DNA of 64,000 bases, from IMG/VR virus record IMGVR_UViG_3300025853_000058, positions 1-64,000 of that record; one strand, 5' to 3'. A program made the position numbers and the translations under genes. Positions 26,686 to 34,414 of this stretch are shown here, in pieces. The notes under the pieces were generated by a model that was given only the letters and a program-made list of their open reading frames with translations, was not told where the DNA came from and did not search any database. Positions within the stretch are counted from its first letter, which is position 1. Every line of letters begins with the position of its first letter. The stretch is from a virus.

Positions 26686-27536
26686 AGGTAATCCCCCAAT
26701 GTTGTTTGCTGAACCTTAATAGGGTCAGTCTTTTTTCTTCTTCTCTTTTCTCCTAATTTTAGGATACGACATTCGCCGTTATTTAACTTAGATTTTGCAT
26801 ACGCTACAAATTCTTCGTCCTTAACAAATTGCTTAAGCAATCTTTCTTCCCCTGTTTTAATACCCACTCTCTTAATTAGTTTGGGTTTCTGTGAATACTT
26901 CCCACGCTTAGGCATTTTTACCTGTCCTAAAGTTTTACCTCCATGACAGTATGCCAACATTTCGTAAAAGTAAATCTGTGACCATCTTCGTTTAACTACA
27001 CCATCAACAAATAATAATTTGTTTGGGTGCATATTCTCAACTAACCAAGACAACACTTGAGTATCGGAAGGTTTGTTGTGTTTTAATATCTTTGCCACTA
27101 AATCTCTATCTGATTCTTTTAGAAACATAGAAACCAATGAATAGGTGTCTTGGTCAAGAGTTAGAGGTTCTTGTGAGCGAGGTGCTATATCTAATACTTT
27201 CTCTCTAAGAAACTTATTAGAACCTGCTCTTTTAATCTGACACATTGCTTTAATGTCTTTAGGTACAGACTTCTCATTCAAAGAAGTGATTATAACTTGA
27301 CCTCTAAACTTTCTAAGAACATTGAGAATAGCATCCTTCTTTGGTTTAATATGAATATCTTCAATAATGATACCGTTATCTATTGGTAGAGAGCCTAAAT
27401 CTTTAATGTCCATTTCATCAGCATAGCAAAGAAAAGCATCGGGTAGCATACTTCTTGCCTTTGTAGTTTTACCTGTGCCTGTCTTTCCGGTTAAGAGTAT
27501 TGGTCTTTTTAAATCCATTGTTGTAAATCCCAACAT
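26682..27536 (-). CDS. AAA+ ATPase, RFC large-subunit-like, with PIP box
   Basis: 284 residues. Walker A 'ILLTGKTGTGKTTKA' starts near residue 14, the Walker B position reads 'NGIIIEDIHI', sensor 1 'QVIITSLNEK'. The C-terminus 'VQQTTLGDYL' fits the PCNA-interacting consensus Q-x-x-L-x-x-(F/Y)-(L) and resembles the end of archaeal RFC-L. It is far shorter than a normal RFC-L (about 480) and lacks a clear arginine finger. Next to RFC-S, so a reduced large clamp-loader subunit is the best reading. Confidence 0.6.
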   Translation of the reverse strand: MLGFTTMDLKRPILLTGKTGTGKTTKARSMLPDAFLCYADEMDIKDLGSLPIDNGIIIEDIHIKPKKDAILNVLRKFRGQVIITSLNEKSVPKDIKAMCQIKRAGSNKFLREKVLDIAPRSQEPLTLDQDTYSLVSMFLKESDRDLVAKILKHNKPSDTQVLSWLVENMHPNKLLFVDGVVKRRWSQIYFYEMLAYCHGGKTLGQVKMPKRGKYSQKPKLIKRVGIKTGEERLLKQFVKDEEFVAYAKSKLNNGECRILKLGEKRRRKKTDPIKVQQTTLGDYL

Positions 27537-27937
27537 TAAACCCCCTTCAACTCAAAAAGTCTTTCAAGACCTTCTAATTGCAAGTGGCGACCATTGGAAA
27601 CAATGTCCACACATTCTCTAAATGTAGTCCACTCATTGTTAGCATCAGGTAGTTCTTCGGGTACTAACTGCATCAACTTAAACAATGTCTTTATTCCCCC
27701 TATTCTAAGGATAGGTCTTGGCCTACCTTTATGTTCTGCTTCTTTATACTTAGAATCAATTTGATGTTGTTCAAGACTTCTCTTTATAGCAAGAAGAAAA
27801 TCACTGTCTGCTCTCAAGTTAATTCTAAGTCTTACTCTATACCCTATTTGAGAAGTATCATTTTTTTCTAGGTAAATGTCAGTTTTAGACATTCCTAACA
27901 TAATTCCTATTAACATATCTTTACTATACATATTCAT
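27536..27937 (-). CDS. LAGLIDADG-like protein (possibly inactive)
   Basis: 133 residues. 'DMLIGIMLGMSKTDIYLEK' has the hydrophobic L-x-G-I-h-L-G helix of single-motif LAGLIDADG proteins but no acidic residue directly after it. Then come 'RVRLRINLRADSDFLLAIKR', 'QHQIDSKYKEAEHKG', 'RPILRIGGIKTLFKLM' and 'FRECVDIVSNGRHLQLEGL', the strand-helix order of that fold. It may be a homing endonuclease relic reused as a DNA-binding protein. The fold is inferred by eye only. Confidence 0.4.
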   Translation of the reverse strand: MNMYSKDMLIGIMLGMSKTDIYLEKNDTSQIGYRVRLRINLRADSDFLLAIKRSLEQHQIDSKYKEAEHKGRPRPILRIGGIKTLFKLMQLVPEELPDANNEWTTFRECVDIVSNGRHLQLEGLERLFELKGV

Positions 27938-28383
27938 TCCTCTTTCTTTGCATAATCATTATGGTCGGGCCAATAGCCTTCAACTTGCATATTAGTTTCC
28001 AACCAAAAGAAGTGAGCCGCTTCAATGGTATCTTTACCACGAATTACAGCATTTCTTTCAGCATTAGCAACCATGTTTCGTATGGCGGTATCTGTCCATT
28101 CCTTCAATAGCCTAATTGCACCATGACTGATTGATAAATCAGTTTCACTCGTAGCAATCTTACGAAGACTGAAAGTAGTATTCATCTTGTATTTTTCAGC
28201 AGGTTCCGGTTCGGGTGTAATAAACTCTTTATCTTTGAAATAAGGAACAAGCGTTGCCTTCATCTTTTTTGGCCTACCTTGTGTTGTAGTCACATCTTTT
28301 AAATGAGCATACCCGTCTTTATCAATATCAATACATGAGTATGTCTTAAAGTCAATTACTGTTAATCCTCCTACTTCAATCAT
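27934..28383 (-). CDS. Histone-fold protein
   Basis: 149 residues. An N-terminal 65-residue beta-type part is followed by a likely archaeal histone fold: alpha1 'FSLRKIATSE', loop and alpha2 'SISHGAIRLLKEWTDTAI' through 'ANAERNAVIRG', then 'KDTIEAAHFFWLE', matching the R-K-T-I-x-x-x-D-I loop and alpha3 of HMf-type histones. The spacing from the start of alpha2 to this loop is the same 35 residues. A short acidic tail follows. It may compact or bend viral DNA, or contact replication proteins; the gene sits between ligase and clamp-loader genes. Confidence 0.6.
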   Translation of the reverse strand: MIEVGGLTVIDFKTYSCIDIDKDGYAHLKDVTTTQGRPKKMKATLVPYFKDKEFITPEPEPAEKYKMNTTFSLRKIATSETDLSISHGAIRLLKEWTDTAIRNMVANAERNAVIRGKDTIEAAHFFWLETNMQVEGYWPDHNDYAKKEE

Positions 28384-29909
28384 TTCAATCTCTCCACATC
28401 TTCAATAGTGTTAATGTCTGCTACGAACTTATCGTCACGGATTCTTTTCATCCGAGGGAAACGCAAACCAATATTTCCCTTTGCATCAGTGCTAACCAAA
28501 TCGGCCTTTACTTCCAAAACAATTCTTGGAAGGAACTCATATCGTCCATCAGAAAAGTTTTCCACAATCTTTCTAAGTTGTCCGGTTAATGTAATTAGTT
28601 GTAAATCGGAAAAGCCCGTACCAATTGAACCTATGTTTGTAAAACCATTATCAGACTTTACTCCGATTTCAAATGTACCAAATACATTTGACCTACGACC
28701 TTCCCCATAAGATGCCGCAAGAATAACCACATCTAATTCAATTTGTGGCGGTTTGTATTTTGCCCAACCTGTGCTTCTTTTGCCCGCTTCGTATGGCATA
28801 GAAGCATCCTTTACAATAATACCTTCAAACCCATCATTTATTGCTTGATGGTAAAAAGCCATAACATCTCCTTCTTTATCCATACGGTGCGCTTGGTCTG
28901 GGTTTGATTTAAAAATCTCTAATCGTTCAAAATAAGATAAGTCCATAAGGGTGCGCTCTCCCCACTTCAAACAGTCGAAGATAACCCACCGTACCGGCAC
29001 TCTATTCATGGCCTCGGTATGGTCTTTAGAATGCACTCTCGTACCCATTTTCTTATGCTCATCGGGCGTTCCGTCCTCTTTGATTGGGTAGATTTCACCG
29101 TCGAAAATCGCTTGCATAACTTCGTAATTACTTATGAGTTCTGCAACATCAGCGAATTGAGGGGTCACGATATTACCTTTACGATTAAAGATAATTACAT
29201 CTTCTCCATCTTTGTGGATTTGATACCTATTACCATCATACTTATAATCAACGATTCTGTTTTTAGGCCACTTATTCATAGGCACTTCTTTTGCTAGCAT
29301 AGGTTTAATGAACTTACCATGAGTTAAATTACACGGAGGTTCTTCTCCACGCTCATAGTGAGATACTACGCTTTCGATTGAATTAAAATTACAATGCTTC
29401 TTAACGATAGCCTGTTTCTTATTAAAGTGCTTTGCAATAATTTTCTTTACTACTCCATCCCGCAAACCATTTCTTGTTGTTTTCAACCAATAGCGAATGA
29501 ACCATTTTGCTTCTAAGGCAGATAAGTCTGCTAAGAAAGAATCAACTGTTCTATACGCCTCGGAATCTACACCTGCACAATCTAATGAAAGAATCCTGTA
29601 AAATGTAGCAAGACTGTGTTCTGTTTGAGTCACTGCTGATGGGTCAAGATAATAAATAGCATCGCCTAAATCATCATGGACATTATATTCTTGTTCGATT
29701 TCATCATCAAAACAGTTATACATTTTAGTTAGCCACTTCTTTGCTTTCGCAAGCCCAATATTATTGGATGGGTATTCTTGCGAAAGAATAGCAAAGAATG
29801 TTGCTTTGTCTTCAAAATTCTCCAGTTCCCTCGAAATTAGCGTTGCTTGTTGTGTTGGAGTCAATAACTCCGTCGCTTCTAATAATCTCGTAAATTTTTT
29901 CATTGTCAT
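28380..29909 (-). CDS. lig: ATP-dependent DNA ligase
   Basis: 509 residues. Motif I 'RIVDYKYDGNRYQIHK' has the adenylated Lys, then 'IFDGEIYPI' (motif III), 'GFEGIIVKDAS' (IV), and 'STGWAKYKPP' (V). An N-terminal DNA-binding domain (about 1-200) and C-terminal OB fold ending 'RFPRMKRIRDDKFV' give the normal archaeal/eukaryal ligase layout. It seals Okazaki fragments with the clamp and polymerase encoded nearby. The start overlaps the upstream gene by about 98 nt. Confidence 0.95.
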   Translation of the reverse strand: MTMKKFTRLLEATELLTPTQQATLISRELENFEDKATFFAILSQEYPSNNIGLAKAKKWLTKMYNCFDDEIEQEYNVHDDLGDAIYYLDPSAVTQTEHSLATFYRILSLDCAGVDSEAYRTVDSFLADLSALEAKWFIRYWLKTTRNGLRDGVVKKIIAKHFNKKQAIVKKHCNFNSIESVVSHYERGEEPPCNLTHGKFIKPMLAKEVPMNKWPKNRIVDYKYDGNRYQIHKDGEDVIIFNRKGNIVTPQFADVAELISNYEVMQAIFDGEIYPIKEDGTPDEHKKMGTRVHSKDHTEAMNRVPVRWVIFDCLKWGERTLMDLSYFERLEIFKSNPDQAHRMDKEGDVMAFYHQAINDGFEGIIVKDASMPYEAGKRSTGWAKYKPPQIELDVVILAASYGEGRRSNVFGTFEIGVKSDNGFTNIGSIGTGFSDLQLITLTGQLRKIVENFSDGRYEFLPRIVLEVKADLVSTDAKGNIGLRFPRMKRIRDDKFVADINTIEDVERLK

Positions 29910-30045
29910 CTATAATCACTTCTCCTTTGTTTATTTTTATAATTAATTCTTTTAGAAGGTTGCTTATCTTTCCTTCGTTCTTTTCTGAATAAGACCACAT
30001 AGCGTTTGCTAAGTATTCCCAATCACTCTTCTTCACTAAGACCAC
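29812..30045 (-). CDS. Hypothetical protein overlapping ligase
   Basis: 77 residues: 'DWEYLANAMWSYSEKNEGKI' and 'NLLKELIIKINKGEVIID'. The first 45 residues are helical and lie in unique DNA; the last third is read in another frame within the ligase N-terminus. Start overlaps the stop of the upstream gene. The long overlap is unusual and either start could be off. Confidence 0.45.
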   Translation of the reverse strand: MVLVKKSDWEYLANAMWSYSEKNEGKISNLLKELIIKINKGEVIIDDNEKIYEIIRSDGVIDSNTTSNANFEGTGEF

Positions 30046-30358
30046 CTATTAATCTTGTGAAATTAACATTCATCATGTGAACAGCATTTGCTTCTTGGAC
30101 TTTATTAAGTGTTAGAAACTTATCTGCCATTGTCATTAGTGTTGCTTGACTGATAAAAATCGCATACTTAGAAAGTTCTTCGTCTGTTTGTATTTCCCAA
30201 TACATAACATATGTTGATTTGGTGTATTGGTTAGATTTACTCATTGTAGCAAATTGCTGATTGAATAAATCAAGCCATCTACCTTCAAGTTTCTTTCTCA
30301 TTCCTTTAGCCCAAATGTTCATGGACTTATCTGTTTGCCAATGTTCTTCATAATTCAT
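30023..30358 (-). CDS. Hypothetical protein
   Basis: 111 residues, helical, with 'GRWLDLFNQQFATMSKSNQY' and 'HMMNVNFTRLIGGLSEEE'. No family recognised. The C-terminal Glu run contains the ribosome site for the next gene. It is one of a set of small genes between ligase and GroEL. Confidence 0.6.
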   Translation of the reverse strand: MNYEEHWQTDKSMNIWAKGMRKKLEGRWLDLFNQQFATMSKSNQYTKSTYVMYWEIQTDEELSKYAIFISQATLMTMADKFLTLNKVQEANAVHMMNVNFTRLIGGLSEEE

Positions 30359-30681
30359 TCTTCTTCCTCCTTATTTTGATTTAGTGCTTGCTTCACAAGA
30401 GCCACATTTGTTCTTTCCTGTTCCATGAACAAATTTATGACATTCATAAATTTAATTGAACAACTCTCAATGTGATGCTTTTGAACTCTACAACCCTTGC
30501 CTGTGTTTGTTTCGTAAAGCATTTGTTCTTCAACATACTGAGCAAATAAATCTACAATAGCACTTGCCTTTGAAGCAAATCTAGGAACAGCACCGTTTCC
30601 ATATTGCCTATTTTGATTTGCCTTGCGAACACTTTTTCTTGCCTGTGATTCTGCTATTCTTTTTTCTTGAAATTCACTCAT
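30355..30681 (-). CDS. Basic helical protein, possible second histone-like fold
   Basis: 108 residues. A very basic N-terminus ('SQARKSVRKANQNRQYG') is followed by a long helix 'SKASAIVDLFAQYVEEQM' and 'GKGCRVQKHHIESCSIKF', which weakly resembles the alpha2-loop-alpha3 end of histone folds. The helix is about one turn shorter than in HMf. It could be a DNA-binding protein of any helical type. Ends in Glu residues that carry the next ribosome site. Confidence 0.5.
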   Translation of the reverse strand: MSEFQEKRIAESQARKSVRKANQNRQYGNGAVPRFASKASAIVDLFAQYVEEQMLYETNTGKGCRVQKHHIESCSIKFMNVINLFMEQERTNVALVKQALNQNKEEEE

Positions 30682-30877
30682 CTAAAACCCTCTTTAGTAC
30701 ACTTAATAGTTTCTTTGCTTCTTCCATATTCAAACGAATACCTTTCCTTGTTGGCTTGTTGTTAGAGTGCCAACGAATATCCAAGACTTTGATATTGTAA
30801 TACTCTCCTGTTTTAACAAGAATCTCATCTGTTGAGTTTCTTGCTATTGTTCCTTTGGTTTCAAAATCATCACTCAT
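30674..30877 (-). CDS. PC4-like transcription cofactor / ssDNA-binding protein
   Basis: 67 residues. 'TGEYYNIKVLDIRWHSN' then 'KPTRKGIRLNMEEAKKLL' follows the PC4/Sub1 signature (I-R-x-(Y/W)..., P-T-(R/K)-K-G-I-x-L, then a helix), which is a dimeric single-strand DNA-binding fold. In viruses such proteins may act in transcription or replication. TFB and Myb-like genes are also present in this array. Confidence 0.7.
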   Translation of the reverse strand: MSDDFETKGTIARNSTDEILVKTGEYYNIKVLDIRWHSNNKPTRKGIRLNMEEAKKLLSVLKRVLDE

Positions 30878-31271
30878 TAAACCACCCCTGTTTGAATTTA
30901 TCTAATTCCTTTCTTGAAGTAAAGTATCTTGGTGTATCTAAATCATCAAGTCTATTAACAATCCAACAAGCACCACCTAAAGAAGATACTTGAACTACCT
31001 CATATTGCCCATCATTTACATTAATTACTTCAATAGTATTCATTTCTGGAACTAAACCATAAGTCTTTGTGATTTCACTTGCTACTTCATGGATATTATC
31101 AACAACATACTTAATGATGTGCGCTCGCTGAATAGGAATCTTAGGAGCAACCTTGATTGATAACTTACCTTTCATTCCACAAACCTTACATTTGTTTCCT
31201 TCACAAATAGGACAAGGTATTTCAGCATTATGAGGTGCTGGTAATGTCACTGTCACTGCTCTCTTTTTCAT
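30870..31271 (-). CDS. Zinc-knuckle protein
   Basis: About 133 residues from ATG 31271. 'IPCPICEGNKCKVCGMKGKL' holds a C-x2-C-x4-C-x2-C cluster like half a DnaJ zinc domain. The rest is a small alpha/beta part with 'QRAHIIKYVVDNIHEVAS'. It directly follows GroEL, whose stop codon is 2 nt away, so a chaperone-linked role is possible but not shown. Confidence 0.6.
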   Translation of the reverse strand: MKKRAVTVTLPAPHNAEIPCPICEGNKCKVCGMKGKLSIKVAPKIPIQRAHIIKYVVDNIHEVASEITKTYGLVPEMNTIEVINVNDGQYEVVQVSSLGGACWIVNRLDDLDTPRYFTSRKELDKFKQGWFNE

Positions 31272-31272
31272 A

Positions 31273-32784
31273 TTATTCCTCCAAAAGAACAGCAACTTCA
31301 GTAGTTAAGAACAATGAAGCAATTGAAATAGCCGCATTAAAACTTCCCTTAGTCACCTTTACAGGGTCAATAACTCCCGCTTCAAACAAATCTTCATACT
31401 TTTCAGTAAGAGCATTATAACCATAGTGCGGGTTTCCATTTTGGAATACAGGAAAAGGTACATCACCATGACCACCATTTTGCAGTAAAACTTCGGCAGG
31501 TTCAGACAGTGCATCATAAACAATCTTATGTCCGGTCTTTTCAATTGCTAGGTTCTTTCTAGCATTTAGCAAACCATATCCACCACCAACAATAATGCCT
31601 TCAGCAAGTGCGGCCTTAGTTGCATTTAGAGCATCATCCAACCGTTCTTTCTTTTCACGCATTTCAAGAGATGAAGATGCACCAATTTGAATTGTAGCGA
31701 TACCTCCACTCAATCGAGAGATTCGCTTCTTCAAACGCTTCTTATCAAAATCATCATCAATTGTATCGAATACTGACTTAAGAGTATTGATTCTCTCATC
31801 AGCAGAATTACCTCCAATAATAGTAGTGGATTCTTTTGTAATGATAATCTTCTCACAACTACCAAGTTCATCAAGAGTCACCAATTCGGGGTCGTCTTTG
31901 CTTTCATCAGTATAAAGTCTACCACCAACAATAGAAACAATGTCACCAAGTTCATCTAATTGAGCATCACCAAAATTAGGTGCGGTGACAACAGCAACTT
32001 CAATTGTCTTTTGTAGAATATTCATAATGATATTGTTTAATGCTGTACCATCCATTCCTTTAACGAATAGAACAATTGGTCGCTTTTCTACTGCGGCCAT
32101 TTCCAACATTGGCAATACTTCTGAAAAATTCTTCATAGCCAAATTAGAAGTAAAGATAAGAGGGTTAGTGAATGTTGTTTTACCATCTTCACCATTAGCC
32201 ATTAAATGACTTAAGTACCCTTCATCAATCTCCAAACCTTTACGAATAACCATACTCGTTCTATGGCTATTTGATTCTTCAACAGTAATAATTCCATCAC
32301 GCCCGACTCCTTCCAAAGCAGTGCTAATTAGACCACCAAGATATGCGTCATTGTTTGCGGCAATAGTAGCGACATTCATAATATCAGCATCACCAATATC
32401 ACAAGCCATCATTTCAAGGTGTTCAATAACAATGTTCTGTGCTTCTTTCAATTCCCTAGAAAGAGTATGAAGGTTCGCAACATCAGCATTATTGATTTGT
32501 TCACACAATGCTCTCGCAATAACACAAGCAGTTGTTGTTCCATCACCGGAATTGTCTTGTGCTTTATTTGCCAAGTTTTGAACCATTTGAACACCCATTT
32601 GAACATAAGGGTCTTCATGTGAAACATACTTCGTAATAGTCACACCATCGTTAATAATGACAGGCGGACTACCTTGAAGAATTACTGTCTTTGCTTGTGG
32701 CCCAAGTGTAGGTAATACTGTATCAGCAACCAAATTAATTCCTTGTAGTAGTTTTTCTTTAACTTTTTCTCCATGTATAATCAT
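31273..32784 (-). CDS. groEL: Group I chaperonin (GroEL-like)
   Basis: 503 residues. Nucleotide motifs 'VLPTLGPQAKTVIL' and 'QDNSGDGTTTACVIARAL'; apical hinge 'GVGRDGIITVEES'; intermediate domain 'SGGIATIQIGASSSLEMREK' and 'ALAEGIIVGGGYGL'. These are bacterial-type (group I) rather than thermosome signatures. It lacks the Gly-Gly-Met tail and about 40 residues of a normal GroEL. A GroES-like gene lies two genes upstream. Likely helps folding of virion or replication proteins. Confidence 0.9.
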   Translation of the reverse strand: MIIHGEKVKEKLLQGINLVADTVLPTLGPQAKTVILQGSPPVIINDGVTITKYVSHEDPYVQMGVQMVQNLANKAQDNSGDGTTTACVIARALCEQINNADVANLHTLSRELKEAQNIVIEHLEMMACDIGDADIMNVATIAANNDAYLGGLISTALEGVGRDGIITVEESNSHRTSMVIRKGLEIDEGYLSHLMANGEDGKTTFTNPLIFTSNLAMKNFSEVLPMLEMAAVEKRPIVLFVKGMDGTALNNIIMNILQKTIEVAVVTAPNFGDAQLDELGDIVSIVGGRLYTDESKDDPELVTLDELGSCEKIIITKESTTIIGGNSADERINTLKSVFDTIDDDFDKKRLKKRISRLSGGIATIQIGASSSLEMREKKERLDDALNATKAALAEGIIVGGGYGLLNARKNLAIEKTGHKIVYDALSEPAEVLLQNGGHGDVPFPVFQNGNPHYGYNALTEKYEDLFEAGVIDPVKVTKGSFNAAISIASLFLTTEVAVLLEE

Positions 32785-32797
32785 ATCTTATTCCTCC

Positions 32798-33130
32798 TTA
32801 AAACGATTTGCCATGCATATATTCACGGCTTTGATTGTATTCAATCTTAGCGAGAATCGCACCCGCTATATCCAAATCCATACCAAACGAATAATCCATA
32901 ATACGAATTACAGCGTCGGCTAATTCTTCTTCAAGAGAAGAAAACTCAATAATCTTACTTGATGAAGGGTTTCCATCTCTAAGAGCCTCAAGTGCTTCAC
33001 TAATTTCAGCATGGATTAAAGCCATGCGTTCACCATCATTAGGTTCTTCTTTCCAAAAACCATGATTAACGGCATTCATATAGACTTTCTTTGATACACT
33101 ATTCCAATGTCTTTCAAAATGACTCATCAT
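32798..33130 (-). CDS. MazG-like nucleotide pyrophosphohydrolase
   Basis: 110 residues. 'MALIHAEISEALEALRDG' then 'LEEELADAVIRIMDYSFGM' give the E-x-x-E ... E-x-x-D metal site of all-alpha NTP pyrophosphohydrolases; the C-terminus 'NQSREYMHGKSF' is the usual R-x-Y-x-H-G-K-x-(F) end. It may hydrolyse dUTP, damaged NTPs or alarmones. It separates groEL from the GroES-like gene. Confidence 0.85.
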   Translation of the reverse strand: MMSHFERHWNSVSKKVYMNAVNHGFWKEEPNDGERMALIHAEISEALEALRDGNPSSSKIIEFSSLEEELADAVIRIMDYSFGMDLDIAGAILAKIEYNQSREYMHGKSF

Positions 33131-33363
33131 TCATCACCTTCATAGGCATAAATCTTAGTAAAGGGTACAACAGTTAAAGAACCAATCATTTGATACTTAG
33201 TTCCTGTATTATCAAAATACACTGTTTTACCTACCAAGTATTCGTATTCCTTGCTAGTGCTTAGACACTTACCTTTATTATCGGCTTTGCTAATAATACC
33301 ACTACTTCGACTTGTTTGTTCTGTTTCAACAAGAATCCAATCTCCGCAACCTCTTAAAATCAT
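33127..33363 (-). CDS. groES: GroES-like co-chaperonin (putative)
   Basis: 78 residues. 'GCGDWILVETEQTSRSSGII' matches the first strands and mobile loop of GroES (D-x-(V/I)-L-V ... G-G-I), then 'GKTVYFDNTGTKYQMI' and 'VPFTKIYAYEG' match the late strands. It is shorter than GroES (about 95) and diverged, as phage co-chaperonins such as gp31 are. Location near groEL supports the call. Confidence 0.6.
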   Translation of the reverse strand: MILRGCGDWILVETEQTSRSSGIISKADNKGKCLSTSKEYEYLVGKTVYFDNTGTKYQMIGSLTVVPFTKIYAYEGDE

Positions 33364-33612
33364 TCAATCCATCCCCCGTCGTTGAGGCCAAGAAGATGCT
33401 AAGTTTGTTTCAGCGATTACTCGAAGCGATGCAAATAACTTTTTACGCTTATCTTCTGCTTTCTCAGAATTATCTGACAAAGTGCTTTCTAATTCATCTA
33501 CAATCCTATGGATAATTGTCGCAGTTTCTTCATCTATATCATCATAGCCATTTTCTTCTACGGTATTAATCCAATTAAATAATTGTGCAATTCTTTCTTC
33601 CCAATTAATCAT
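33364..33612 (-). CDS. Hypothetical helical protein
   Basis: 82 residues from 'MINWEERIAQLFNW'. The ATG overlaps the previous stop, and GGAGG sits in the Glu-rich end of the upstream gene. All-helical with 'EETATIIHRIVDELESTL'. No family recognised. Confidence 0.6.
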   Translation of the reverse strand: MINWEERIAQLFNWINTVEENGYDDIDEETATIIHRIVDELESTLSDNSEKAEDKRKKLFASLRVIAETNLASSWPQRRGMD

Positions 33613-33881
33613 TCTTCTTCCTCCTTTCCAGCAATTCGAACCCAAGCCTTATTCATGTCTTTATCAACAAATGTATAAACATGGGTCTTATAGAACTTTT
33701 TGAGTTCTGCTGTCCTTTTGCCAGCCTTTCCCCAAGTCACCCCACGCTCGGTTTTGGGAACATTGGAATCTGAGGGATGCCGACTCGAATGTTTTTCTGC
33801 CCTTTCAGTTAAGGTAATAAATTCATATTCCTGCATTGGCCTATCTTGATTTTTGTACATTGTGCTAATTCCTTCTTTCAT
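33609..33881 (-). CDS. Hypothetical basic protein
   Basis: 90 residues, with 'GVTWGKAGKRTAELKKFYKT' and 'DKDMNKAWVRIAGKEEEE'. ATG overlaps the JAMM protein stop (ATGA); a second ATG at 33860 is possible. The final Glu run is the GGAGGAAGAAGA ribosome site of the next gene read as codons. Function unknown. Confidence 0.55.
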   Translation of the reverse strand: MKEGISTMYKNQDRPMQEYEFITLTERAEKHSSRHPSDSNVPKTERGVTWGKAGKRTAELKKFYKTHVYTFVDKDMNKAWVRIAGKEEEE

Positions 33882-34414
33882 TCTTCTTCACTTCCATTCT
33901 TGTATTGTGTTGTGTATAATCCATTTTTATGAATACATAATTCATTTGGGGTGGATTGTTCCCAATGTCCGAAATGTTCGGGACCACCTAAAACATAGGC
34001 ACTTTCCATCAATGGTTCCCAAATAGAAACAGTTCTCCAATCAGTACCACTGAAATATGCGGCTCCAAAAGGATGAGTATGAATCCAGCACTTTACAGGT
34101 AGTTTCATACCAACAGGGTCAATCTTAAAATCAACAAAACCTGCTGTTCCGTAAGAGATATGTAGTTTATCTCCACCATCAACAACTACTTGAACTTCAA
34201 GCCCATTTAGAATAACAGTTGATGCTTTCCAAATAGAAAGGTGAAAGAACTCATTCGTAAAGTCCTTGTCTGCTCTAATGTATTCTTCCATAATAGAAGA
34301 TTCAATAGCATCTTGAAAGAATGCTCGTTCTTCCACCATATCCTCAAATGCTTGAATACTTTGCTTATCCATCTCTTCCAAATAATCAGGGTCATAACTA
34401 CTCATTTTAAACAC
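33878..34414 (-). CDS. JAMM/MPN-type metalloprotease (JAB domain)
   Basis: 178 residues. 'CWIHTHPFGAAYFSGTDW' is an exact JAMM motif: H-x-H followed by ten residues and Asp, with Ser three before it. This is the zinc site of deubiquitinase-type (JAB1/MPN) proteases. An N-terminal helical part precedes the domain. It starts an overlapping gene group with the Myb-like and E1-like genes, and a ubiquitin-like protein ending in Gly-Gly is encoded 7 kb upstream. It could release or mature that protein, or act on tail or host proteins. Confidence 0.8.
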   Translation of the reverse strand: MFKMSSYDPDYLEEMDKQSIQAFEDMVEERAFFQDAIESSIMEEYIRADKDFTNEFFHLSIWKASTVILNGLEVQVVVDGGDKLHISYGTAGFVDFKIDPVGMKLPVKCWIHTHPFGAAYFSGTDWRTVSIWEPLMESAYVLGGPEHFGHWEQSTPNELCIHKNGLYTTQYKNGSEEE

